A stretch of DNA of 14,696 nt from CAZCBJ01 sp964496705 (lineage in GTDB: Bacteria > Chloroflexota > Anaerolineae > Anaerolineales > Anaerolineaceae). The notes below the pieces were generated by a model, which had not been told where the DNA came from, ran no database searches, and saw only the letters and a program-made list of their open reading frames with translations. Position 1 is the stretch's first letter. Each line of letters starts with the position of its first letter. The stretch covers positions 1 through 14,696 of the forward strand of contig CAZCBJ010000088.1 in the NCBI GenBank assembly GCA_964496705.1, read 5' to 3'. Positions 1 through 6,825 of the stretch are shown one piece after another. A program made the translations under genes and the position numbers.

Positions 1-1392
1 CTGCAGTTGAGCATGTTTCTGAGCGTGCATCTCCAGTACTTTCTGCTGCACCTCATGCAGGTATTTGCCGCGCAGCGGGTAGAAGGCCAGGATGATCGCG
101 CCCAAGAACATGGCGATGCCCGGGACCAGACCGGCGATGACCTTGATGCCGAAAATGGCGGATTCGGGCTGGTTCAGGAAGATGACGCCCTGGTTGGCAT
201 CGCGGGTGACGAAGTTGGTGGCTTCGAGGATGAATGGCGACAGGGCGATGGCGATGGACTGGGCGGGCTTGGTGAGCAGGGCGTTGACACCGAAAAACGC
301 GCCTTCGCGCCGCACCCCGGAGCGAATCTCATCCTCGTCCGCCACCTGGGCGAACAGGATGTTGGACAGGGTCTGGGGTCCGGCAAGCCCGAATCCGGCC
401 AGCGCCAGGCAGGCCGGAATCATCGGGGTTGGCAGGATGGCGATGGCGGTCAATCCCACGCCGGCGATCACCAGCAGGAGCTGCTGCGTGCCCACCACGC
501 CCAGGCGTTTACGGATGACCGAGGTCAGCGGGACGCCGATGATCAAAGGGATGAAAATGCACGCCAGCAGGATCAGGGTGTTAATCTTGACCACATAATC
601 CGCCAAATAGAACACGGCCCCGAGGATCAACGATTGCATTAAGATGGCCATGAAATTTTCAGCCACCAGAATTAAAAAGGATTTGCTGGTGAAGGTCATA
701 GCGAGCGCTTTTCCCAGCGGCAAGGGTTTGTCAACGCGGGTGAATTCGGGGCGCTCCTTGATTTTCAACGTGGTGGCGATCACCAACAGCGCTCCGGTGA
801 TGCCCACCACGATCATGGCCATCTGTAGCGGAAAAATGGAGGTGGGGTCGCCGGCTTTGGGACGAAACAGGTCTGGGATGATGAAACCCAGCAGCGTGCC
901 GAGCAGACCAAACAGGCTGGAGGAGATTTGCAGGCTGTTGCGCTCGCCGTCTGATTCGCTCAACTCGGGCAGCAGGGCTGAGTAAACCAGGCCGATGATG
1001 GTGTAGCAGGTGTCATAGATCAGCATCGTGCCGAGCATCCAGAAAAACAGCACTTGTTCGCCGGTTTGTGTGGGTGCCATCCACACCAGGATGAAGGTCA
1101 GAGCCAGGAAGGGGGCGGTGTAGCGCATATAGGGGATGCGCCGGCCGTGTTTGGAGCGCGTGCTGTCGGTGATGTACCCGAACAGCGGGTCGTTCAGCGC
1201 GTTCCAGATGGCATAGATAATCGAGGCCAACGCCATCCAACGCGCTGCCAGCCCGAGATAATCCTGATAAAAGATGGGCAGCAGCGCGCCGTATACCCCG
1301 GAGATGACCGATGTGCCCAGGGCGGCGATGCCCCACACAACTTTGGTGCCGGTGCTGAGCTTGACCGGCGCATACAATTGAGCTTGAGCCAT
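1..1392 (-). CDS. GPH-family (MFS_2) sugar/cation symporter, 3' end cut by window edge
   Basis: Predicted inner-membrane secondary transporter of the glycoside-pentoside-hexuronide:cation symporter family (MelB/UidB type), importing a sugar, glycoside or uronide with H+ or Na+. The frame is open from ATG 1392 to base 1 with no stop: 464 residues are visible, close to the usual 450-500, so only a short C-terminal tail is missing. Family signatures are visible: NDPLFGYITDSTRSKHGRR at about residues 67-85 (the loop 2-3 motif with N-D-P and G-R-R) and VADEDE...RREGAFFGVN at about 351-368, matching the GPH D-E-x(n)-R-R-E-G-x-F-G element. Many hydrophobic segments lie along the whole length, and the tail after the last segment (about residue 445 on) is basic and Gln-rich. 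The start is supported by an AAGGTGGAGG ribosome site 5 bases upstream. It is divergent from the 2-hydroxyacid dehydrogenase gene, suggesting a shared pathway. Substrate unknown. Confidence 0.9.
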   Translation of the reverse strand, partial: MAQAQLYAPVKLSTGTKVVWGIAALGTSVISGVYGALLPIFYQDYLGLAARWMALASIIYAIWNALNDPLFGYITDSTRSKHGRRIPYMRYTAPFLALTFILVWMAPTQTGEQVLFFWMLGTMLIYDTCYTIIGLVYSALLPELSESDGERNSLQISSSLFGLLGTLLGFIIPDLFRPKAGDPTSIFPLQMAMIVVGITGALLVIATTLKIKERPEFTRVDKPLPLGKALAMTFTSKSFLILVAENFMAILMQSLILGAVFYLADYVVKINTLILLACIFIPLIIGVPLTSVIRKRLGVVGTQQLLLVIAGVGLTAIAILPTPMIPACLALAGFGLAGPQTLSNILFAQVADEDEIRSGVRREGAFFGVNALLTKPAQSIAIALSPFILEATNFVTRDANQGVIFLNQPESAIFGIKVIAGLVPGIAMFLGAIILAFYPLRGKYLHEVQQKVLEMHAQKHAQLQ

Positions 1393-1397
1393 GTGTG

Positions 1398-1407
1398 CCT
1401 CCACCTT
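1398..1407 (-). promoter_or_regulatory. Shine-Dalgarno of the symporter gene
   Basis: AAGGTGGAGG on the minus strand, 5 bases before ATG 1392. It fixes the start of the symporter and shows that this gene is translated from a leadered message. Confidence 0.75.
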
Positions 1408-1423
1408 AAATTTTTATTAATTT
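1408..1423. promoter_or_regulatory. AT-rich inverted repeat, candidate operator in the symporter leader
   Basis: AAATT and AATTT arms separated by 6 bases, forming a 16-base near-palindrome made only of A and T, in a GC-rich neighbourhood. It lies between the minus-strand -10 box (1438-1443) and the symporter Shine-Dalgarno, where a repressor would block transcription. It may simply be AT-rich leader sequence; no regulator gene is in the window. Confidence 0.25.
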
Positions 1424-1437
1424 CTGGAACTGGATTG

Positions 1438-1446
1438 ATTATAGCA
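1438..1446 (-). promoter_or_regulatory. Extended -10 promoter element for the symporter
   Basis: Minus-strand TGCTATAAT, a perfect extended -10 (TG-n-TATAAT), 45 bases before ATG 1392. I see no convincing -35 at 16-18 bases, which an extended -10 can tolerate. The expected transcript has a leader of about 40 bases containing the Shine-Dalgarno and the AT-rich palindrome. Confidence 0.6.
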
Positions 1447-1507
1447 GAAGGGGCTCAATTCACCTCCGCTGCGCAGTATTTCTTTTCTTCCAGGTTGTTT
1501 GCGGCGT

Positions 1508-1513
1508 TATAAT
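1508..1513 (+). promoter_or_regulatory. -10 box of a leaderless promoter for the 2-hydroxyacid dehydrogenase
   Basis: Perfect TATAAT ending 8 bases before ATG 1522. Transcription would start about 6-8 bases downstream, that is at or just before the ATG. No Shine-Dalgarno lies between them. The -35 at a 17-base spacing (TTCTTC, 1485-1490) is weak. Confidence 0.6.
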
Positions 1514-1521
1514 TTCTCATC

Positions 1522-2487
1522 ATGGATTTGAAACAATGCTGTGTGCTGGTCACTCCCACATCCTACGCCAAAAATGATCCACGCCTGAAGAGCGAGCTGG
1601 AAAAAATGGTCGGGCGGGTACTCTACAATCCCATCGGTAAGCCGCTGCGCTCAGACGAGGTGGCCCGGCTGCTGCCGGGGGTGGATGGTTACATCGCTGG
1701 ATTGGATGATATTGACCGTCAGGCATTGCAGGCGGCCGACCGCCTGCGGGTGATCGCGCGCTATGGGGTCGGGTTGGATAATGTTGACCTGCAGGCCGCC
1801 CGCGAGCGCGGCATTATCGTCACCAGCACACCCGGCGCCAATTCTGTGTCCGTAGCCGAGCTGGCCCTGGCGCTGATTCTTTCGCTCGCCCGCCAGGTTC
1901 CGGCAGGCGTGGGGGCTGTGCGCGGTGGGCAGTTCCCGCGCCTCAGCGGGGTGACGCTGGAGGGGAAAACCATCGGCATTTTGGGCCTGGGCGCCATCGG
2001 CAAGCAATTGGCCAGGCGCTTGTCGGGTTTTGACTGCGTCTTGCTGGCTCACGACCCGGCTCCCGATACGGATTTTACCGCGAGGGTTGGGGTGCGATTG
2101 TGTTCCATGCAAGAAGTGATTTCCAGCGCTGATTTTCTCAGCCTGCATCTGCCGCTGCTGCCCGAAACCCGCCTGCTGGTAAATGATGCCTTTCTGGAGA
2201 AAATGAAGCCCGGCGCTTTTTTGATTAACACTGCGCGGGGCGAGATTGTGGATGAGACGGCGCTGCTGCGCGCCCTGCAAAATGGGCGGCTGCGCGGCGC
2301 TGCGCTGGATGTGTTCTCCCGCGAGCCGCCGGATCCTGCCAACCCATTGCTGGGACTGCCCCAGGTGATCGCCACGCCCCATCTCGGCGCGCAGACCGAC
2401 GGCGCGACCAATGCGATGGGCTGGATGGCGCTGGCGGATTGTCTGGCGGTGCTGCGCGGCGAAACCCCGCGGTTTCCGGTCGCATGA
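1522..2487 (+). CDS. D-isomer-specific 2-hydroxyacid dehydrogenase (phosphoglycerate dehydrogenase-like)
   Basis: 321-residue cytosolic NAD-dependent oxidoreductase interconverting a D-2-hydroxyacid and a 2-oxoacid. The Rossmann loop GLGAIG is at residues 155-160, with Asp178 (AHDPA) at the end of beta-2 favouring NAD over NADP. The catalytic triad is in the family positions: Arg239 (INTARGEIVDE), Glu268 (VFSREPP, 29 residues after Arg as in SerA) and His287 (ATPHLGA). GLDNVDL at 84-90 and the TPGANSVSVAELALAL stretch resemble phosphoglycerate dehydrogenases, but there is no ACT or other regulatory C-terminal domain, so a short SerA, glyoxylate/hydroxypyruvate reductase or sugar-acid dehydrogenase are all possible. 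The start is ATG 1522, without Shine-Dalgarno but directly below a TATAAT box. The AroE-like gene follows after 16 bases, and the divergent symporter suggests a catabolic role rather than serine synthesis. Family sure, substrate unknown. Confidence 0.9.
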   Translation: MDLKQCCVLVTPTSYAKNDPRLKSELEKMVGRVLYNPIGKPLRSDEVARLLPGVDGYIAGLDDIDRQALQAADRLRVIARYGVGLDNVDLQAARERGIIVTSTPGANSVSVAELALALILSLARQVPAGVGAVRGGQFPRLSGVTLEGKTIGILGLGAIGKQLARRLSGFDCVLLAHDPAPDTDFTARVGVRLCSMQEVISSADFLSLHLPLLPETRLLVNDAFLEKMKPGAFLINTARGEIVDETALLRALQNGRLRGAALDVFSREPPDPANPLLGLPQVIATPHLGAQTDGATNAMGWMALADCLAVLRGETPRFPVA

Positions 2488-2503
2488 CCGGGGAGAGGCA
2501 AGT

Positions 2504-3457
2504 ATGTTGGCTGCAAATAACATTATCCGCAAGAAGCTGCCCACGTTTTATTTCATCGGTGTGACCACCGGAAAATCCTCCATCATGAAGGTCTTTCCGG
2601 TCTGGATGCAGCTCCTCGGGCGCCCCGAGGTGGTGATCGAAGGGGTTGATTTAAAGATCCATGATTCCCCCGCCGCCTACCGCCAGGCGGTGGCTCAAAT
2701 TGCCGGGGATCCGCTCTCATTGGGCGCATTGGTCACCACGCACAAAATCGACCTGTACGAAGCGGCTCGCGACCTGTTTGATTATCTCGACCCCTACGCC
2801 GAGTTGACCGGGGAGCTTTCCTGCATCTCCAAACGAGATGGGGGATTGGAAGGGCATGCCAAGGATCCCATCACGGCTGGTTTGAGCCTGGACGCGATAA
2901 TGGGCAAAGATTATTTTGCGCGTACGGGCGGGCATGTGTTGTGCCTGGGCGCGGGCGGATCGGCTGTTGCCACGCTGCTGCACCTGATCAACAAACCCGA
3001 TGCGGGCGACCGACCAGCCCGTTTCACGGTGGTCAACCGTTCGCCCGGGCGGCTGGAAAGGCTGATGGGTATGCTGGCGCGGGTTCCCACCGATATTGAG
3101 GTGGTCCCGGTGCATAACAGCGACCCGCAGCGCAACGACGCGCTGATGGCTGAACTGCCCGATCACAGCATCGTGATCAACGCCACGGGGATGGGCAAAG
3201 ACACCCCTGGCTCACCCATCACGGACGCGGGGCTGTTTCCGCGCGGTGGGATCGCCTGGGAGTTCAATTACCGCGGCGAGCTGGATTTCCTGCACCAGGC
3301 GGAAGCGCAGACCGAGTCCCGCAATCTGCGTGTGGAGGATGGCTGGATTTACTTTGTCCACGGCTGGACGCAAGTCATCGCCCAGGTGCTGCATATCGAT
3401 CTGACGGCGCCGTTGTTTGCGCGGCTGGAACGAGCCGCCGCGGAGTTCCGAAAATGA
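2504..3457 (+). CDS. Divergent shikimate/quinate dehydrogenase-like NADP oxidoreductase
   Basis: 317 residues with the AroE two-domain layout: an N-terminal substrate domain (about 1-125) and a Rossmann domain (about 140-260). The nucleotide loop GAGGSA (149-154) and NRSPGR (178-183) match the NADP-specific N-R-T-x-x-R motif; NATGMG is at 226-231. The catalytic pair seems kept: Lys81 (VTTHK) and Asp121 (HAKDPITAG). The shikimate-contacting positions differ: the N-V-T-x-P-x-K motif reads LVTTHK, the conserved Asn of A-G-A-x-N-T is Ser106, NTD is AKD, and the C-terminal Gln before Gly is His286. The chemistry is probably NADP-linked oxidation of a hydroxyl or reduction of a ketone on a different substrate. 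ATG 2504 is chosen because GGGGAGAGG lies 5 bases upstream; an in-frame ATG at 2411 lies inside the previous gene. It is probably cotranscribed with the 2-hydroxyacid dehydrogenase. The fold is secure; biosynthetic AroE is unlikely. Confidence 0.85.
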   Translation: MLAANNIIRKKLPTFYFIGVTTGKSSIMKVFPVWMQLLGRPEVVIEGVDLKIHDSPAAYRQAVAQIAGDPLSLGALVTTHKIDLYEAARDLFDYLDPYAELTGELSCISKRDGGLEGHAKDPITAGLSLDAIMGKDYFARTGGHVLCLGAGGSAVATLLHLINKPDAGDRPARFTVVNRSPGRLERLMGMLARVPTDIEVVPVHNSDPQRNDALMAELPDHSIVINATGMGKDTPGSPITDAGLFPRGGIAWEFNYRGELDFLHQAEAQTESRNLRVEDGWIYFVHGWTQVIAQVLHIDLTAPLFARLERAAAEFRK

Positions 3458-3474
3458 TCTGCGCATCGATTCGC

Positions 3475-3483
3475 TGATACAAT
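3475..3483 (+). promoter_or_regulatory. Extended -10 of a leaderless promoter for the LysM lipoprotein
   Basis: TGATACAAT (TG-n-TACAAT) ending 8 bases before ATG 3492, in the 34-base gap after the AroE-like stop. There is no Shine-Dalgarno between it and the ATG. Confidence 0.5.
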
Positions 3484-3491
3484 CGGGTAAC

Positions 3492-4469
3492 ATGCGCATC
3501 TGGAGGATATTCCTGGTGGTGAGTTGGTTGTTGGCAGGCTGCGCTGCGCGGTCCGCGCCGGAGGTTTCGGCAACCCCGGTAGCGCAAGGCGGGCTGACGC
3601 CGTACGCCACCCGCACCCGCACTCTCAGCCTGTCTCAGACGCCGTCGCCTTTCGCCACCTTCACCCCGCTGCCGTCTGCCACCCCCACGCCGCGGCTGCA
3701 TACCATTGCCAGAGGCGAAACGCTGCTGGGCATCGCGTTTCTTTATGGGGTTGATCTTGAGACGCTCAGGCAGGCCAATCCCGAAGTTGATCCCAATCTG
3801 CTCAAGGTTGGCACCAGCCTGGTGATTCCCGCTTCCGCGGACAACCCGGCTGCACCCACCGCCACAGGCGTCCTGGCCACGCCGCTGCCGCTCAATCTGG
3901 CGACTCCCTTTTGTGCATCGGACGCGCTGGGCGGAGCGTGGTGTTTTGTGTTGGTGCGCAGCCAGCAGGAGCTGTCCCTGGAAAGCATCGGGGTCTCCTT
4001 CCTGATGGTGGATGCTGACAACGGTGAGGTGGCATCGCGGACGGCCTACGGTCTGCTCAACATCCTGCCGGCGGGCGGCGAAATGCCGTTGGCGGCGTAT
4101 TTTCCGCCGCCTGTGCCGGTAAATTACCGCCTCGGGCTGCAGGTGGTGAGCGCATTGCCGCTTAACCCGGATGACCAGCGCTATCTGCCGGTGCAGGTGG
4201 AATTGGAAGTGGAAGATGCAGCCGCGGACCGCCGCTCGGTTGAAGTTAAGGGCACCGTATTCCTGACCTCTGATGAGGGCAGCGCGCGGCGGGTTTGGGT
4301 GTTGGCGGCTGGATATGACCAAAGCGGGCGGGCAGTGGCGCTGCGCCGTTGGGAAATGGCGCAAGGCGAGGAGTTGACCGTCGGAGGCAGTCTGGAATTT
4401 GTGATTCGCCTGTACGCCGTCGCGGGCGAAATCGCCCGTACCGCGTTATGGGCTGAAGCGCGCCCCTGA
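3492..4469 (+). CDS. LysM-domain lipoprotein with an uncharacterised C-terminal domain
   Basis: 325-residue secreted, lipid-anchored protein. Residues 1-17 form a lipoprotein signal peptide (Arg at 2 and 5, hydrophobic stretch, lipobox LLAGC with Cys17 as acylation site). A Thr/Pro/Ser-rich linker covers about 22-67. One LysM domain at 69-113 (HTIARGETLLGIAFLYGVD... to LKVGTSLVIP) should bind peptidoglycan or another GlcNAc-containing glycan. A second Pro/Ala/Thr linker (about 115-138) leads to a 185-residue domain I do not recognise, probably beta-rich, with Cys141 and Cys151 possibly forming a disulfide. The start at ATG 3492 is chosen because it gives a clean signal peptide and sits below an extended -10; an upstream in-frame ATG at 3417 lies inside the AroE-like gene and would bury the signal. 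It is probably surface-anchored, with cell-wall binding or scaffolding as the likely role. No enzyme motif is seen. Confidence 0.85.
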   Translation: MRIWRIFLVVSWLLAGCAARSAPEVSATPVAQGGLTPYATRTRTLSLSQTPSPFATFTPLPSATPTPRLHTIARGETLLGIAFLYGVDLETLRQANPEVDPNLLKVGTSLVIPASADNPAAPTATGVLATPLPLNLATPFCASDALGGAWCFVLVRSQQELSLESIGVSFLMVDADNGEVASRTAYGLLNILPAGGEMPLAAYFPPPVPVNYRLGLQVVSALPLNPDDQRYLPVQVELEVEDAAADRRSVEVKGTVFLTSDEGSARRVWVLAAGYDQSGRAVALRRWEMAQGEELTVGGSLEFVIRLYAVAGEIARTALWAEARP

Positions 4470-4519
4470 CAAAAACCTGCGCCCGCCCTGCCACCCTCAT
4501 CCCAGGCTCTGGCGGTTCA

Positions 4520-4528
4520 TGGTATAGT
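4520..4528 (+). promoter_or_regulatory. Extended -10 element for the thiolase operon
   Basis: TGGTATAGT (TG-n-TATAGT) in the 114-base gap after the LysM gene, 55 bases before ATG 4584. No clear -35 is seen. The leader would be about 50 bases and carries a strong Shine-Dalgarno. The rest of the gap (4470-4519) shows no convincing terminator. Confidence 0.45.
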
Positions 4529-4583
4529 AATTGCAGACTGTGATGGTCATTCCGGCCAGTCTTCAAATTATATTGGAGGTTCC

Positions 4584-5810
4584 ATGCTCGCAGATGTGGT
4601 CATTGTCGATGCGGTTCGCACCCCGATGGGTGCGTTGGGGGGTGGATTGGCGGCGGTTCGCCCGGATGATCTGGCCGCGCTGGTTCTGCGCGGGCTGGTG
4701 GAGCGCGTCGGGCTGGATGCTGGCATGGTTGAGGAAGTGTACCTGGGCTGTTCCAACCAGGCGGGTGAAGACAACCGCAACATCGCGCGCATGGCTTTGT
4801 TGCTGGCCGGGTTTCCGGTGGAGGTGGCCGGTTTGACCGTCAACCGCCTGTGCGCCTCGGGGTTGGCGGCGGTCAACCTGGCGGCGCGCGCCATTCGCGT
4901 CGGGGATGGCGACATTTACGTCGCCGGAGGGGTGGAAAGCATGTCGCGCGCGCCGTACTCGCTGCCCAAGGCGGAGCAGGGTTTTTCATTTGGGAATATC
5001 ACCGCCTGGGACACGGCGCTCGGCTGGCGTTATCCCAACCCGCGCATGCAGGAGCTTTACGGCACCGAAGCGATGGGTGAAACAGCCGAGAACATCGCTG
5101 ATCTGACCGGCATCACCCGCGCCGAGCAAGATGCCTTCGCGCTGGACAGCCATCAAAGGGCGATTGCGGCGATTGACTCAGGCAAGTTTGCTGAGGAAAT
5201 CATTGCGGTGCCGGTGGCGCAGAAGCGCGGAGAAGCGCTGCTGGTGACCACAGATGAGCGTCCGCGCCGCGATACCACGTTGGAAGCGCTGGGCAGGCTG
5301 CGCCCGGCATTCCGCAAGGACGGCACGGTGACGGCCGGCAACGCTTCGGGGATGAATGACGGCGCGGCGGCAGTGCTGCTCATGCGGGCGGAGCGCGCGC
5401 GCGAACTGGGTCTGAAACCACTGGCGCGGGTGGTAGCCGCCGCGTCGGCAGGCGTGCCGCCGCGCATCATGGGCATGGGCCCCGTCCCGGCGGTACAAAA
5501 GGCGCTGGCGCGCGCCGCTTTGAGCATCGGCGAAATCGCCCTGGCGGAAATAAACGAAGCCTTCGCTGTTCAGGCGCTGGCGGTCATGCGCGAGCTGGGG
5601 TTGGCGCACGAGATCACCAACGTGAACGGCGGCGGGGTGGCGCTGGGTCATCCGTTGGGTTGTTCTGGCGCGCGAATTTTGACCACCCTGCTGCACGAAA
5701 TGCGCCGACGCGCGCCGACTGCGCCGCGACCCTTCTATGGGCTGGCAACGCTGTGCGTGGGCGTTGGGCAGGGTGAGGCATTGATCGTTGAATGGGCGGG
5801 TGAGCCATGA
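4584..5810 (+). CDS. Thiolase, 3-oxoacyl-CoA / 3-oxoadipyl-CoA thiolase type
   Basis: 408-residue cytosolic thiolase that cleaves a 3-oxoacyl-CoA with CoA to acetyl-CoA plus a shortened acyl-CoA, or condenses in reverse. All catalytic elements are intact: nucleophile Cys90 (VNRLCASGLAAV), NEAF at 324-327, His356 (GHPLG) and acid/base Cys391 in CVGVGQG. Full family length. CVGVGQG, together with the middle block LGWRYPNPRM...GETAEN (about 146-170), resembles the PcaF/PaaJ 3-oxoadipyl-CoA branch, but I see none of the partner genes of aromatic degradation, so a general acetyl-CoA acyltransferase is equally possible. The start has TTGGAGGT 3 bases upstream. Its stop overlaps the next start as ATGA, so it is translationally coupled to the SDR gene; the VOC gene follows closely. 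Family certain; chain-length or substrate preference not readable. Confidence 0.93.
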   Translation: MLADVVIVDAVRTPMGALGGGLAAVRPDDLAALVLRGLVERVGLDAGMVEEVYLGCSNQAGEDNRNIARMALLLAGFPVEVAGLTVNRLCASGLAAVNLAARAIRVGDGDIYVAGGVESMSRAPYSLPKAEQGFSFGNITAWDTALGWRYPNPRMQELYGTEAMGETAENIADLTGITRAEQDAFALDSHQRAIAAIDSGKFAEEIIAVPVAQKRGEALLVTTDERPRRDTTLEALGRLRPAFRKDGTVTAGNASGMNDGAAAVLLMRAERARELGLKPLARVVAAASAGVPPRIMGMGPVPAVQKALARAALSIGEIALAEINEAFAVQALAVMRELGLAHEITNVNGGGVALGHPLGCSGARILTTLLHEMRRRAPTAPRPFYGLATLCVGVGQGEALIVEWAGEP

Positions 5811-6811
5811 ACGTGCTGGTCACCGGATCCACCGGCTTCATCGGCGGCGCGCTGTGCAGCGCATTGGTCGAACAGGGGCACAACGTGCGCGCCTTCCACC
5901 GCGCCACCAGTTCCCTGCGCCTGCTGGATGGTCTGCCGGTGGAGCATGCGCTGGGCGATTTGACCCGCCCTCAAACGCTGCAGGAGGCGATGCAGGACAT
6001 CGAGGTGGTTTTTCACACCGCGGCATTGTTGGGAGGGCCTGAGAATCCGGCGCGCATGTATGCGGTCACCGTGGAAGGCACCCGCGCCGTGGTGCAGGCT
6101 GCGCTGGAGGCGGGTGTGCGGCGGTTGGTGCATACCAGCTCGGTGGCGGCGTTGGGCGTTCCGGAACAGCCGCCGGGAAACCGTCCTGTGCCGGTGCTGT
6201 TGGATGAAAACCACAGTTGGAATTATTTTCCCAACCGCTGGCCGTACGGGTATGCCAAGTACCTGGCGGAGCAGGAAGTGCAAATGGCGGTGGCCCAGGG
6301 TTTGGATGCGGTGATCGTCAACCCGAGCGTGGTGCTGGGCGGTGGGGATGTGTACCGCCAGTCCAGCTCGCTGGTGATGCGCATCGCCCGCAACCGTCTG
6401 CCGTTTGTGGTGGACGGCGGGGCGAATTTTGTGCATGTTATCGATGTGGTGAACGGGCACCTGGCGGCGTTGGCACGCGGCAGGTCGGGCGAGCGCTACA
6501 TCCTGGGCGGGGAGAACCTCAGCTTGTCCGACTTTGTGCGCCTGGTTGCCGAAGTCACCCGTGGGAGGGCGCCGCTGCAACTGCCCGCGGGGCTGGTGCG
6601 CGCGCTCGCATCTCCGGCGCGCCTGTTCCAATCTTTTATCCACCTGCCGGTCAGCGCGACGATGTTTCATCTGGCCGGAATGTATTTTTATTATGATCTG
6701 CGCAAAGCGCAGGCTGCATTGCAGCTCGAGCAACCGCGCCCCATCCGCGAGGCCATCGCGCAGGCGTACGCCTGGTTCACGCAGGATGGCGGCTCAAATT
6801 CCACGTCTTGA
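5807..6811 (+). CDS. NAD-dependent epimerase/dehydratase family (extended SDR) protein
   Basis: 334-residue extended short-chain dehydrogenase/reductase. The N-terminal NAD(P) motif TGSTGFIGG is at 6-14, the acidic residue is in GDLTRP (about 50-55), active-site serines in HTSSVAALG (111-112), and catalytic Y-x-x-x-K is Tyr147-Lys151 (PYGYAK), followed by the NPSVVLGGGD block (172-181). The profile resembles dihydroflavonol-4-reductase and hopanoid-associated HpnA-like reductases, which act on carbonyls of non-nucleotide substrates; true nucleotide-sugar epimerases look different after the YxxxK. The ATGA overlap with the thiolase gene shows translational coupling, so a ketone or hydroxyl in an acyl-CoA or lipid-linked pathway is a reasonable guess. 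A hydrophobic stretch near 275-297 could touch the membrane. Family secure, function not. Confidence 0.88.
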   Translation: MNVLVTGSTGFIGGALCSALVEQGHNVRAFHRATSSLRLLDGLPVEHALGDLTRPQTLQEAMQDIEVVFHTAALLGGPENPARMYAVTVEGTRAVVQAALEAGVRRLVHTSSVAALGVPEQPPGNRPVPVLLDENHSWNYFPNRWPYGYAKYLAEQEVQMAVAQGLDAVIVNPSVVLGGGDVYRQSSSLVMRIARNRLPFVVDGGANFVHVIDVVNGHLAALARGRSGERYILGGENLSLSDFVRLVAEVTRGRAPLQLPAGLVRALASPARLFQSFIHLPVSATMFHLAGMYFYYDLRKAQAALQLEQPRPIREAIAQAYAWFTQDGGSNSTS

Positions 6812-6813
6812 CC

Positions 6814-6820
6814 AAGGAGG
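6814..6820 (+). promoter_or_regulatory. Shine-Dalgarno deciding the VOC start
   Basis: AAGGAGG, 5 bases before ATG 6826. It rules out an upstream in-frame TTG at 6808, which lies inside the SDR stop region, and disfavours the out-of-frame ATG at 6822, only 1 base away. Confidence 0.8.
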
Positions 6821-6825
6821 CATGC

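Noticed and set aside
7..642. 211-residue open frame on the plus strand
   Set aside because: Antisense to the symporter, which has strong family motifs; the plus-strand translation is Gln/Asp/Gly-rich without a domain.
2411..2503. Longer AroE-like protein starting inside the dehydrogenase gene
   Set aside because: ATG 2504 has a well-placed ribosome site, and the extra residues are an out-of-frame reading of the upstream gene.
1651..2544. 297-residue open frame on the minus strand
   Set aside because: Exactly antisense to the 2-hydroxyacid dehydrogenase, low-complexity Gln/Arg/His-rich translation, no motif; a product of high-GC codon bias.
3417..3491. Longer LysM protein
   Set aside because: Would bury the lipoprotein signal peptide and overlap the AroE-like gene.
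3375..4364. 329-residue open frame on the minus strand
   Set aside because: Antisense to the LysM lipoprotein, Arg/Gln-rich with no domain or ribosome site.
4502..4512. Small hairpin CCAG-GCT-CTGG as a possible terminator after the LysM gene
   Set aside because: Only a 4-base stem and no following T-run.
5735..6733. 332-residue open frame on the minus strand
   Set aside because: Antisense to the SDR gene, His/Arg/Gln-rich, no recognisable motif.
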